Shown here: positions 34,430 through 46,960 of the stretch, one piece after another | Position numbering within the stretch: position 1 is the first letter of the stretch | How the letters are laid out: the number at the start of each line of letters is the position of its first letter | From: Chiridota heheva | Taxonomy: Eukaryota > Echinodermata > Holothuroidea > Apodida > Chiridotidae | Direction: 5' to 3' | Assembly (NCBI GenBank): GCA_020152595.1 | Contig: JAIGNY010003061.1 | Coordinates: 248,001-312,000 of the forward strand | DNA length: 64,000 nucleotides | Program-made: the position numbers and the translations under genes | The notes under the pieces: generated by a model | The model's database searches: none | The model's input: the letters and a program-made list of their open reading frames with translations, nothing else | Told to the model about the DNA's origin: nothing

Positions 34430-35395
34430 TTCAAATGCATGATTGGGGGGTTGTTTGTGCATACTTATTAGCTTATTTGCATAAAATGAAAATATTTGTC
34501 TGATCAAAGTTTTTGGTTAAAGTTTTTATAACTTAAGTTGTGAGTGGTGTACATTTATGTATCTTGGCATAGGGGTAGAGGACATGGTTACTGTTCAAAT
34601 GAGCATGATTTAGGGGTTGTATGTGCATTCTAATTAGCTTAATTTGCATAATTTATTATACATATTTGAAAATATTTGGATCAATAATATGTCTTGAATT
34701 AAAGCGGGAGTGGGGATTTTGTTTACACAAATGATCATATATGTGAAGAGCATTGTCTACACTTAATCGTAAGGTGTAATGTGCATAATAATTAGGTTAT
34801 TTGCATAAGAATAGAGTCGCATAAAATATTTAATCTGAGATAATAACTTGGTACAAGGGTAGAGAACATGAGTACTGTTCAAATGAGCATGATTTGGGGT
34901 TGTGTGTGCATATTAATTAGTTTATTTGCATAACAATGAAAATATTTGTATCTATGGTATCTCTTAAATTAAGGTGGGACTGGAGATTTTGTTTACACAA
35001 ATGATCATATATGTGAAGAGCATTGTCTACACTCAATGTGTAGTGTGCATATTAAAGTAGGTTATTTGCATAACAATAGACTTGTGTACACAATATTTAT
35101 CTGAGATAATGACTTGCTATTTGGTTCAATGGTACAGGGCATTGGTACTGTTCAGTTGAGCATGATTGGGGGGTTTTGTGTGCATACTAATTAGCCTATT
35201 TGCATAGCAATGAAAATATTTGTATATGTGGTATCTTTTTAATTAAAGTGGGTATGAGGATTTTGCTTCAACAAATGATCATACAGTATACGTGAAGAGC
35301 ATTGTTCACACTTAATGGTGAGGTGTAGTGTGCATATCAATTAGGTTATTTGCATAACAATAGACTTTGCTGCAAAATGATTGACCTGAGATAAA
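34430..35395 (+). repeat. ~280-bp tandem repeat, three to four units
   Basis: Blocks CATGATTGGGGGGTTGTTTG + TGCATACTTATTAGC, ATGATCATATATGTGAAGAGCATTGT and AGGTTATTTGCATAA recur in order. It is preceded at 34,260-34,330 by CTACCCTGGTGTCAGCGTCTGC, a dispersed-repeat-like head. ERO1's stop lies 500 bases upstream. Confidence 0.85.
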
Positions 35396-35599
35396 AAATA
35401 TATGGCTCATGGACTTACTAACTTTACATTTGTAGTTTTGTTATGATATTGACATTCCTGACATAAATAGCAATCAAAATGTTTGCCTTGCCATGAATAA
35501 AGAAGGAAATAAAAGTTTCCTTGCTTCTAAAGAATGTTGATTAGGGGTTTAGGAAATAAACATTAAGCAGAATGTGGGGTAGAAGATGACATGATGATG

Positions 35600-36045
35600 A
35601 AGTAGCTGAAGGAATTAGGATGAGGGTGGGATTTCATAAGGAACAGGGTGGAATTGTATGTAAGGCAAGGTGAGGTGGGATGTTGGTCAGGATGCATTGG
35701 CATGTTAGACAGGGTGAATTGGCATGTAGAACATGGTGGCTTGGCATGTGGAACAGGTGGATTGGCATGTAGAACATGGTGGGTTGGCATGTGGAACAGG
35801 ATGCATTGGCATGTGGAATAGGGAAGGTTGGCATGTGGAACATTGTGGGTTGACATGTGGGACAGGGCGGAATGGCATGTGGTGGGATGTAATCTGGATT
35901 TTAGTTGTGATGACATGTGGGTCATGCAATTGGTGGAATGACATACAGTATTTGGTTTTCAGGTGTGATTGCATGGAGTATAGGAATGGGATGATATTGG
36001 GACAGGTTGGGATGGAATGTGGGACAGTCTGGGATATGCATTATT
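35600..36045 (+). repeat. minisatellite related to the 16.3-kb array
   Basis: Units such as TTGGCATGTGGAACAGG and TTGGCATGTAGAACATGG, then more diverged GGGATG / GGGACAGG forms. Same unit family as 16,285-17,530. Confidence 0.85.
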
Positions 36046-36609
36046 AGCGGTGAGGGGATTTGTATCATTTCCAATGTTTAGTTTGTTATACGTTAAGCAA
36101 TATTGTTTTGCATAATTTTGCTTTAATGTTGTTGTACATTTTCCATGCTGCTTGACTTTGCTTAACACACATATTTTCTTAAATTGAAAGTTGTTTTACA
36201 ATCCAGGATGTAGTTCTGGTAATGTGTAAGGGTTGGGGGAGGGTACAGATTGGAAAGGGGTTTAATGCCATTCTTTCATTGACATTGGCAAGTCAGGGAC
36301 TCTTCTTTCTTTGTTATTCAATTGATAGAATTAAGAGAGGTGTTGTTGTTATAAATACTGCTAGCTTTTACATGTTTTCCAAGTTACTGGGTGAGGTAAC
36401 GCTGAGGGTTTTATTTGTCTTTAAATATTTGGGAGAAATCAATAATATTTTGAAGCTTGAAGTGCAAATGAAAATGTGAGTGCATCTTTCAAAGCTCAAG
36501 CAATTGAAAGCATCTGCCCTTGCTACGCTATGTCTGTATATTCTTCCCTTTATAAGCCCATTCTCTATACTAGCTTTGAATAGTCGAGCATACTGTCCTT
36601 CCAACAGTT

Positions 36610-37225
36610 CTTGTTTGTTTGTTTGGTGAGGTTTAATGTCACCATGGCAACTATGGTCAAATTGCACCAGAGAGATAAGATTATGTCAGAGATGAAAAGA
36701 GAATGGAGAAGTTGGGTACATTGCAGTAGGTAGGTGAACGTCTGGAGAAGGTCAGGACAAGATAACTTTAGATATAGTTATGGTAGCAGGTATAGTGAAG
36801 GAAGGAGATGATTTTTTCTGGGAAGTTTTTGCAGAGCTCGACAATGGAGTTGAAGGGATTGAGGGAAGCCCTGGGTGGGGTTGGTGAAGAGAGCAAGTCA
36901 ATGAGGATGTGTTTGACTGTAAGGGACTTATGACAGTTAATGCAGAGAGGTGGGGATCAGTGAGAATGTGTGAGGTGGGTGTGACTTATTCTGAGGTGAA
37001 TGAAGTAGACTTGGTCTTTATAAGAGAGGTTGTGGGAAAGGAAGCCTGAATGTTGTCAAGTTTGTTTTCAGTATGGGTATTCCAATATGATTGCCAGCGG
37101 TGATGGACATGGGAAACAATAAGCGCTTTGAGGTCAGCATGTGTTTTTGGGAAACAGGGTGGGGGTTGGGAGAATGAGATATTTTTTGGCAGCCACGTCG
37201 GCTTTGTCATTGCCAGGGATGCCAC
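36610..37225 (-). mobile_element. LINE 3' fragment (RNase H end and 3' tail)
   Basis: On the - strand, GIPGNDKADVAAK near 37,215-37,180, then FPKTHADLKALIV and HRWQSYWNTHTENKLDNIQ follow the same order as the RNase H end of the LINE at 45.7 kb. It closes with GTGCAATTTGACC...GGTGACATTAAACCTCACC and CAAACAAACAAAC near 36,610. Confidence 0.75.
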
Positions 37226-39800
37226 ATGACTGTTACCTTTAGGAATCACAAACCTATGGCAGTTTACAATTTACAGTTTATTTAATGCAGGACTACAATA
37301 TGGGGTATGTGGTACAAATAATTAAAATTGCAAAACAATGTGAGCAAAGAACACAAAAGTATGTCTCCAAAAAATGATAATATATGTACATTAATTTACA
37401 GTTGTGTGGATGGACAGGAATAAAAAAAAACAAAACATAAATATAATGAAAACCAAGGTGTTTTGCAGAGGTGTGTAAGTAGGGATCCCTGTAATCTTTT
37501 AGACATTTCTCCCCTCCAGTTTAAAAAGTGTTCTTCCATCACCTTATGTCAACAGAGGTTTGCATTATTTTGTTTTGATGACTAAAGAATAAACCAACTT
37601 TTGTTTACAGTTTTAAACATTGTGGATGAATATCATTTTTGAACTTGATGCTCCTGAAAATTACAAGACTAAAATGTTTTCATGTCCGTGATATTTATAC
37701 TGCACGCTTGAAAAGAAAGATAAAGTTTGTAAATTAAGGAATGTAGAAATCAGAATTGTGATGTATAGTTTAGCTATTCTAGTAGTACATTCCAGGAGTT
37801 TGGGTAAAATTAATGAAGGTACATGCATGTATGATAAAAAAAAACCCTGTTGATGTTTTATTTTTAATGTCAGATATCTGAGGTTGCTCTGATTCAAAAT
37901 TAAAGAATATTTTTCCTCAAAAATATGTATGTTAGGAAGAATTTGTTTCTTTTCCAGGTGTCAAAAATGTGTTTTATGAACCAATATTGTAGTTTTATCG
38001 AAAACTAAAAATGGCTTTTCTTTGAATTTATTGTGGCATGAATATACTTACAATTCTGGGCATATTATATTCAGCATTAATTTTGATAAATTACTTGAGC
38101 TAATAATAAATAGTGTATTGCTTGAATGTTTTAAATATGCACATAATTTGTTCTCCCAAAGTTAAGATTATGCATCAGAACATATTACAGACAGATCTAT
38201 ATTTGCATATTTTATTTGAAAGCTTAGTTGCAAGTATTTGAAAAAAATTGAATTGTCTAAATGAGTATGTGAAATATATGCTAAACTAATTATTTTGCTC
38301 TGTGAATAAAGATTTTTAAAGTTACGTGGCGTACTATCTAAAAATAATTATTCTTATGCACAATCATGCCAATAAATATGAAAACAAAAGTAAATAAGAA
38401 TATTAGATATAGTAACAAGGTAATGCAAGACAAAGATACAGATTAAATTATAGAATTGAAAGCAAAATGTTGGAACTGTTGAAGGATTTTAGCAGATTTG
38501 ATTTAAAGGGGCAACAAACTACTAATTCTACGGTTCCGGTGATTATAATCGCAGAAATCAGGAATTTGGAAGAAAAACAAATATAGATTTCTTGAGTAAA
38601 CAACAGTATATGTAGTAAATATGTGCTCTAATAACGCCCCCATGTACTTCTGCGATGAAAAGTACATTAAATTGCGAAAGAGGGAAGTATATAAAGATGT
38701 ATTCAATAAATTAATATTACTTCTCTTGCGAATTTTTTTGGGAAGATTTTCAACACCTTTATTTAGATCTGGGGGATATTTTATAATTAATTCCCATCTC
38801 CATAACTAATCGTACAACAAGATGATCATATATTTCATTACTGAGCACCCATTGATTTTTGCATCCAATTTTTTATCAGCACATATTTTAGCTTTCAGTT
38901 TCACCTTTTTTTGTGGAGGCTGTAAATATTGCATAAGAATGTTGCAAGGGAACTGATATGTATATTAAAAATTGTTAATATCTTAAAATGAAATTTTGAA
39001 AAATGCCATTTTTGAAGTATGATTGTACATGAAAATAAAAACAGTAGACAGCATGGTTAACGAATTCAATACCAGAATATTCAGGGAAAAAATTAATTTG
39101 GATGTAATTGTTGTAGTAGTTGCGCATGGAATCAAATTCTTGTGTTTTTTTGTTGTTGTTATGGAGAAATAACTCCACCTTAAGTTTGGTCCTGTCTTTA
39201 AATGTTGAATATTCATATCTTGTTTTGTCATATGAGTCATGGATAATTTGTTTATTTTAAATATGTTTAGAATAATTATCATTTTCAAAGCCTATGCATA
39301 TCAAATTTACTTGTAAATATTTTTTAACGCATCTGAGCGAAAAAATTAAAAATTGAAATCAAATTATTTTCCCTAATTTATATTCAAAGTTAACTACATG
39401 CTGCTAGTATTTACTTTCTTCTCTTAATCTCATCATTTGAGTTATAATTCGAACATGAATTTCGAAGTATATGAAGGAGCAAAAGATATCTGTGAAAGAA
39501 GAACTGTGTCATTGAATTAGCTGAATTTTTTTGATAACAGCGGGGAAATAGTATACAAAAACCTTTTTAGTCTTTGTAATTTTTAATTTATTTTTATAAG
39601 ATGGTGGTTAAAGGCTTCAGAAATAAAAGATATTTCTGGATTGACATATAAGATTCAGAGTTAAAGGAGTTGCAAAATCTGATTGAATTTAAAAAGTATT
39701 AAAGGCTCAAAATAACTATTTTTTGTATAATTTTCTTTAGCTTTTGATGAGGCTTATGTTTAATTAGTGTTTGTACAAAATTTCCATGGAGAATGCTTAA
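37226..39800. other. intergenic AT-rich sequence, nothing recognised
   Basis: No array, inverted repeat or coding signal that I can support. Confidence 0.6.
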
Positions 39801-40016
39801 AAGAGCACTAGAACAAAAAGTGAGGGCGCTCATTTTTGTGAATTTCACAGATCCACAGAACTTCATGCCTCCAAAGCCCACAGATGACATGAGGGCAAAG
39901 GTCTTTTGAATATTCATATTAACCAGAAAATTACTATATGGTTGCGTGCTAGATAAGCATTTGATTTTATGAGTGACCCCTAAAAATACGGCCTCACTTT
40001 TCAGCCTAGTGCTCTT
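39801..40016. mobile_element. small MITE with TTAA borders, about 216 bp
   Basis: ATGC-TTAA-AAGAGCACTAG on the left is the exact inverse of CTAGTGCTCTT-TTAA-GCAT on the right. Inner AAAAGTGAGGGC / GGCCTCACTTTT also pairs. Either TTAA is the target duplication or the inverted repeat extends through it. Confidence 0.7.
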
Positions 40017-40864
40017 TTAAGCATTTCAGTAATGTTCCTTGGACTTTTCTTTGTTTTAAAATGATATTTTTATTTCTTGCAATTGGCCAAAAAAAGTTGA
40101 AGGAGCAATAAGTAAATTACAGAGGATGAAATGGGAAGACAACTTGTTTCTTATTTTCAAATTAGCTTTGGGATGAGAATTCGTAGATTTAAAATTATTG
40201 GTTAGAAACTAAACTGGGAATTGATCACATGAAAGGTGAGAAAGTCTTAGAACCTTCTTCAAACAGTAGTTCATGAGAACATTTTTATGCAAGATTGATT
40301 AAACTTTGTGTGTGTGTGTAAAGGGGAGGAAGGATTTGTTCATCTTTGTGGAACCACCTTTGTATGAGTGCTGCAAAAATCACCTTCCCGTTTTGAGAAA
40401 AAGATTTTGATGTGATCAAGACTTAATGGATTTAAGCTCTCATTTTATTCTAAATTTGGGTTAGATAAAAGGATTTTGTTAGTTTAGAATATTTAAGATT
40501 TATTTTAGTTAATTTTCATTAGCCGCAATTGTTATAGTGTGATTTCATCCAGACCTACTTGAAATAATAATATTATTCATACTTATTACGTTGCTTTGGC
40601 AGATTTTGTGGTGGTGTGGTTTTGTTGGTTCATATCATTGGTCCTAAAAACTTAGTTTAAAATTTGTATCCATGTACAGGCCATAGAGAGGATGCAGTGG
40701 GTGCATTTGCACCCCCACCCCACCCCCACCCCACCCATCGAGCACCAAAATACACACATCTCCTACCTCTGTATAATTCATGTGAAATTTTACTGAGGAA
40801 AGACACTCCCTCCATGGAAAATCCTGGCCATGTGCCTGATGTATGACTACTTGATAAAAATTGC

Positions 40865-41625
40865 ACATCCTAAAACCTGACAAGAATAATGAATATTGTA
40901 TGTTAAAGCAACACATAAACCTGACAAGATCATGAATAGTGTATGTCAAAGCAACATATAAACCTGGCAAGATAATGAATGTTGTATGTTAAAGCAACAC
41001 ATAAAACCTGACAAGATCATGAATATTGTATGTCAAAGCAACATATAAACCCTGACAAGATCATGAATATTGTATGTCAAAGCAACATAAAACCTGACAA
41101 GATAATGAATATTGTATGTTAAGCAACGTATAAAACCTGACAAGACAAGGTAATGATCAAAGAAACATAAAATGACAAGATTGTATGTCAATGTCAAAGC
41201 AACATATAAAACCTGACAAGGTAATATTGTATGTTAAGTAACATAAAACATGACAAGATATTGTATGTCAAAGAAACAAAACCTGACAAGACAATGAATA
41301 TTGTATGTCAAAGCAACATATAAAACCTGACAAGATAATGAATATTGTATGTCAAAGAAACATAAAACCTGACAAGATAATGAATATTGTATGTTAAGTA
41401 ACATAAAACAACATGTTAAAACATAAAACCTGACAAGATAATGAATATTGTATAGAGTAGAGCAACATATAAAACCTCACAAGATAATGAATATTGTATG
41501 TTAAGTAACATAAAACCTCACAAGATAATGAATATTGTATGTTAAGTAACATAAAACCTGACAAGATAATGAATATTGTATGTAGAGCAACATATAAAAC
41601 CTGACAAGATAATTATTATTGTATG
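40865..41625 (+). repeat. ~43-bp minisatellite (ACCTGACAAGATAATGAATATTG...)
   Basis: About eighteen units of ACCTGACAAGATAATGAATA + TTGTATGTTAAAGCAACATAAA with frequent internal deletions. Preceded by a C-rich block (40,711-40,736) able to form a quadruplex on the other strand. Confidence 0.9.
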
Positions 41626-43789
41626 TTGAGCAAGATATAATTCTGGTTTTTAAAGTTCTTTTCTCAGAAGCATTAGTTCATCTTTATGGTTCCTAATGTA
41701 TTTTATAGCTGCTTGTTGTTCTTTCCTAAGCATTGAAAAATACCATAGTATACTTTTGTGCAGTCAATGATGTAGAATAAATATCATAATTTTAATTTTG
41801 TAATTCAGTAATGATAAAATGACGGTTAAGATTATAAAAAGTACTGAAGGTTCACAACGAATTGATAATTAAAAAATATGCACTATGCAGATAATTCTTT
41901 GGTATTATATAACATTATTGTTCTTTTGCATTTGCATTTTAAGGTAATTTAGTGCAAGATAAGGCCCTGCTTGATTCTTTTTACCATAGAAAAATCTAGG
42001 CTAACAATGAAATGTCACATAAAATTCTATCAATAGGAGGGATTTTTACACACATTTCAAACCGATTTTAGTTGAACATAATCAATCAATTGCAAGGAAA
42101 ATATTGCATTTGTTACCCAACAAATCAACTGTAGTTACTGGAAGAAAAGTTATAAGCAACAATGTGTGCAGGTATTACCTCCATAAATAATGCATAATTA
42201 GTGTTTGAAGCATTTTCTTTCATACACTTGGTCCTATAGAATTGTGCAGACTAGTTGATAAGATTCCCTTAGTATACGATTGGTCCATTATGGACACATG
42301 AATTTCGGGCATGTGACATTATTTAAATTTATTTTCCGGAAATTGCTGATTCAGATTTCAAAAGGTCTATAGAAGGTATTTTACTTCTATCAAAGATAGA
42401 TAAGCCTATCTTATAAGCCTCTGCAGCCTTAAGGACTATGGACATCTATAGGCAACATGGGCTTAATTTGTTTAAAATATGATCCTAAATATTAAAGCAG
42501 AAAATAGTTCCACCAAAATTGGTTAAAAATTGACCGATTTACAGCATTTTTTATTTTTAGCTGTTATTGCGCAATAATCTGTAACATCAATGGGGGAAGG
42601 ATTGTTTTTTTATTCCTCTAATTTTGTTTTAAATATAGCATTGGACTTGGGGCAATTTTTTTTTTGGAACTAGGTCATACCCTAAATCATCATGTATCTA
42701 GAAAAGACATTCTAAAATTCACATTTTTTATTTTTAGTTAGCTGTAACATCAATAAGGGAAGGATTGTTTCTTTATTCCTCTAATTTTGTTTGAAATAAA
42801 GCAATTTGAAGAACAGGATTTAAAGAATTTAATAAAGATTTTGAGATGTGTTACTCTTACTATATCACACATTCTGCACAAATTCACAAATCTTGAAACT
42901 TTGTTCGGTCATAACTTGAAAACTAAATAAGCTTTTCACGAATTTTAAAAACTTTTCCACTCTTAAATCTGCTAGATGTCCGTATTCCTTCAAGACTGAC
43001 AGGTGCTCTACATCATTAATGTCTATGGTGAAAACTCAGACAAATCATTTTTTTTTTTTTTTTGCATTTTCATGAAAATGTTTAGACTCGACAAACTGTT
43101 TCTTAAGAATTAATGTAGCAACAATTTTGTTAAGGTTAAAAAAAAAAATGAGGCTAAAATTGATGATGTGATGAGAAGGTATCCAATTTGTGTCTGTGAA
43201 GAAAAAACAGTTTTGTAATAGTACTTTCAATGAAGTATTTCTGCTTAATGCTTTGGATGTTGTGACCAAGGACTCAAGGCCAAGCCAAAGTGGGATAAAA
43301 TGTCCACCATACACAAGCTCATAGGGGTCTTGGGCTACAGGCTATTCATAGTAAAAGTTTACTTTCATTTTTGACGGGAAGTTAAGTGAATTAAGCATCT
43401 CAAACCAATTTGCCATGGGCCCCTATTCTAGTTGTAATGTTGTCAAATGTAATTTGTTTGATTTTTAATCAGAAGTGTTCATATATTTTAGTCTTATTTA
43501 TTCTTGTACTCATAAAGAGGTTCCTGCAGACAAAGTTAAGAAATTATTGCAGTAAAATGGAGGTCATCTATTTTGGAAAGTTGGTTGATTTTTTGGATAT
43601 ATATTACTCAAAAAATTTGGTATCAACTTTATCTCAAAGTAATAGATTTAAAAGTGAATATTTTACAGATTGTGTTTATTTTTACATTCTTTCCTGATGT
43701 TATCCATATTTAAAGAACAAGTGACATGTGGTCAGTTATTGACAAACCAGAAGTTATCTTTTCAAAATTGGATGAAAATTTACAATCTG
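41626..43789. other. intergenic sequence with a partial TTAA-family copy
   Basis: Apart from 42,430-42,800 (described separately) I see only AT-rich sequence up to the LINE. Confidence 0.55.
42430..42600 (+). mobile_element. partial copy of TTAA family A
   Basis: CCTTAAGGACTATGGACATCTATAGGCAAC then AAAATTGACCGATTTACAGCATTTT, in the order of family A. A direct duplication (GTAACATCAAT, then GGAAGGATTGTTT, then TTTATTCCTCTAATTTTGTTT) follows at about 42,580-42,635 and 42,748-42,795. Confidence 0.45.
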
Positions 43790-46282
43790 TCACCTTTAAA
43801 CCAAGCTATCCACGATGCTGGCTGCACCTCCAAGGACCCACATAACATCCACTACCACTTCCTAAAACACCTCCCCAACAAGCCACCACTACCCTACTCA
43901 CCATTCTCAACTACATTTGGTCCTCGCACTCCTTTTGCCTTATCTAGAGGACAGCTATCAGCACCTCCATCCCCAAACCGGGGAAGGACAATACTGACCC
44001 CTCCAGCTACTGCCTTATTGCCCTCACCTGCTGTCTCTGTAAAATTATGGAAAGGATCATTAATCAGAGACTAAACTGGTTCCTTGAGACCAACAGAATC
44101 CTCTCCCCTCACCAAAGCGGCTTCCGGAACGTTGTAATACCCTGGACCAGTTAATTACGCTCGACACTGCTATCCGGGAATCCTTTGCAAAATAGAAACA
44201 CCTCATTGCCATCTTTTTCGACCTTGAGAAAGCTTTTGGAAATATGGCATTATCTGCAAACCTTATACCATCGGCCTCAGCGGCCACCTCCCCTTCTTTA
44301 TTCAAAACTTCCCTCTTACCTAGGCAGTTAAGTTCGTATTGGTCACACCCTCTCCAACCCCTACCCCCAAGAAGAGAACGTCCCCCAAGGCAGCATCCTC
44401 TCTCCCACTCTCTTCAAACTGAGTATTAACGACATCGTGGACAACCTTGGCCACAACATCAAACGTGCCCTCTACGTGGACAACTTCACCATCTTCTACT
44501 CCTCCCCTAGCTTTCCTCTTGTCGAAAATAGGCTCCAACTCGGCCTCAACCAGCTCCAAGACTGGTGCAACAATAATGGTTTTAAATTCCCCAAAGACAA
44601 GACAGTCTGCATGCACTTCTGTCATTTCAACAACCTCCACCCCAACCCGAACCTCGTGCTCAATGGCAATCGCATCCCTAAAGTTGAACACACTAAGTTC
44701 CTGGGTTTAACTCTAGACCCCAAGCTATTCTACAAGCAACATATCACCAACCTGAAACAAATGCAACAGCTCCCTCAACATTCTCCGCCTCCTCTCCTCT
44801 CCAACACCACTTGGGGTGCGAACCGCCGAAACAAATGCAACAGCTCCCTCAAAATTCTCCGCCTCCTCTCCAACACCACTTGGGGTGCGAACCGCCATGC
44901 TCTCCTCAAAATCTTTAGGCTCATCAATCGTGCCAAGCTTGACTATGGCAATATTGTCTACTGTGTTGCTCACAACTCTTACCTCAACCACATCAACACC
45001 ATCCAAAATGAAGCCCTCAGGCTTTGTCTGGGTGCCTACAGGACCTCCCAAATCACCAGCCTTCATGTTGAAGTTAATGAACCCCCCCTCTTTCTGCTAA
45101 GGTGTAGAAAGCTTAGCCTCTCCTATGCTTTTAGATTCCTCACCAACACCCAGAACCCTGTTTACAACTTCATTATGTACCCCAATTTCTCCACCCTCTT
45201 CGATAGGACTAAATCCCTATCCCCTCAACCCCGCCACTCTTGGCACCTTCTCCTGGCCCACTTTTCCTCCCTGGGCCACCTCCCTCCCTTCTATCCACCT
45301 AGACCTCTCCACTCATCACAAAACCCAAACCCACCCTAACCTTTTCATCAACCTCCACAACCAAATTAAAGACCAACTCTCAAACTACACCTCCATCTAT
45401 ACTGATGGCTCCAATGAAGGCAACAAGACAGCTACTGCTGCCGTCATCCAACACATTACCCTCAGTAGCAGGCTTCCCGACTACTCATCCATCTTCTGGG
45501 CCGAGGCCAAGGCCATCCTCCTTGCCCTCAACTTTCTTGAGTACTCTCCGCTCAACCACTTTGCCATCTTCTCCGACTTCAAGACTCCTTTACTTAATCT
45601 TAAATGGGATAACCCCACATCCTACCTCCTCTGTAAACTCCTTTCGCGCACCCTCTGCAGAAAAAGTATTCTTTTCTTCTGAATACCCAGCCATGTTGGC
45701 ATTCCTGGAAATGACAGGGCTGATGCAGCCGCTAAGCTTGCCCTCAACCTCCATCCTACGCCATTTCCCAAAACCCTTTCTGACATCAAACTGCTTATCG
45801 CCTCCCTCATTTGTGACCGCTCGCAAACCTCATGGGACTCCCAAATTGATAACAAACTCCACGTCATCCAGCCCATCATTCCGATCAAACCTACCATCCA
45901 CAACTTCTCCCATGTCAACCTCTGCAACAATTGCCATTACACCCTCACAGTCCATCACGTTCTCCTTGCTTGCTCCCTGTACAACCTTCTCAAAGCTTCC
46001 CTCGCTCCCCACAACTCAAAAGCTGAGCTCTTCCAGAAAACCCCTCTGGATAAAATTCATCTCTTTCCTTCATCATGCTTCCCTCTACAACCATATTTAG
46101 TCCTCCCCCACCCCCCTTCTCTCTACTCTGTTCTTTCACCCATACACTTCCTCTCTCGATCCCAGCTTTCTGGCATTTAGTTCTTGTGTTTCTCACAATC
46201 TCCCCGTTTTCTTTCGTTCCTACCTCTGGAATGATCTAACCTCTCAGGCACAATTTGACCCTCACTGTTGTGGTGCCGTTAA
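43790..46282 (+). mobile_element. degraded non-LTR retrotransposon (RT plus RNase H)
   Basis: This stretch is more C-rich than its surroundings and codes, through several frameshifts and stops, for reverse-transcriptase motifs: an IALTC-LCKIMERIINQRLNW-like block (44,010-44,075), VPQGSILSPTLF (near 44,375-44,410), then a catalytic box YVDN (44,473) where family members have A/V-DD. The second Asp is thus Asn. FLGLTLDPKL follows near 44,698. An RNase H domain follows at 45,398-45,720 (YTDGSNEG, then AEAKAILLALNF, then IPSHVGIPGNDRADAAAK). A Cys/His tail (CNNCHYTLTVHHVLLAC) is near 45,925-45,980. Domain order fits Jockey/I-type LINEs with RNase H. A 5' endonuclease part is not visible, so it is probably 5'-truncated. 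Non-functional. Confidence 0.82.
44756..44896 (+). repeat. internal tandem duplication inside the LINE
   Basis: GAAACAAATGCAACAGCTCC through TTGGGGTGCGAACCGCC occurs twice in a row (unit about 65-70 bp), interrupting the RT-connection coding region. The first copy has an extra CTCCT. Confidence 0.85.
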
Positions 46283-46304
46283 GGTGGGGATACCCCCAAA
46301 ATAG
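46283..46304 (+). repeat. left terminal inverted repeat of the TTAA transposon
   Basis: GGTGGGGATACCCCC followed by AAAATAG, directly after TTAA. It matches the reverse complement of 50,068-50,089. Confidence 0.88.
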
Positions 46305-46960
46305 GGTTTTTCTGGCATGCTCTAGTAAAAGGAATATAACTCTGTCTGTGGAATAGTTAGTATACCAAAAGTATATATTTTTGGAAAGAGCAAAGGTAGC
46401 TCTATCAAAAGATGCAAAATTTGACCTTGAAATAGGTATTTAATTTGCATATAATTAAAATTAAAGTGATAATGGAGAAATACAACAGTGATAAGGGTAC
46501 ATAAGTCACCACATTCAAACTTCTTGTGAAAAACTATTTCAAACTTTGTATTCTACCTATGTTATAAACCTACTTGACACAATAAGACTATGAGAGGATT
46601 TTCTAAAATTATGCATATTAATTAGTTGGCAGTCACATGACCAAACTTCCAGCAAAATCACAATAATTTACTCATAACTTCTAAAGGGAACATAAGAATA
46701 ATAAATGCTCTCATAGTCTTTTTGCACATGTTATAAATAATAAGTGTACCAAATTTCAGGTGATTTGAATGTGTATTTTTTGAGTTATTACAAATTATAG
46801 GTCATAAAAAGTAATTTTGAGAAAACGGCGATTTACCGCAAAAATGCAAGAATTGTCATAAAATGGCTTGATTTCGCGTGTTTTTCACATATGAAGTGTT
46901 CAGTCTTGTCTCCAGATATGATTTATACATAAAACACATAACCACTCAGTTTGTACTAAT

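Noticed and set aside
35563-36047. Cysteine-rich frames on both strands
   Set aside because: Regular Cys spacing comes from the GGCATGTGGAACA unit, not from a protein.
44437-45339. 300-codon frame as an independent host gene
   Set aside because: It is the RT C-terminal part of the LINE at 43,790-46,282 with a tandem duplication inside.
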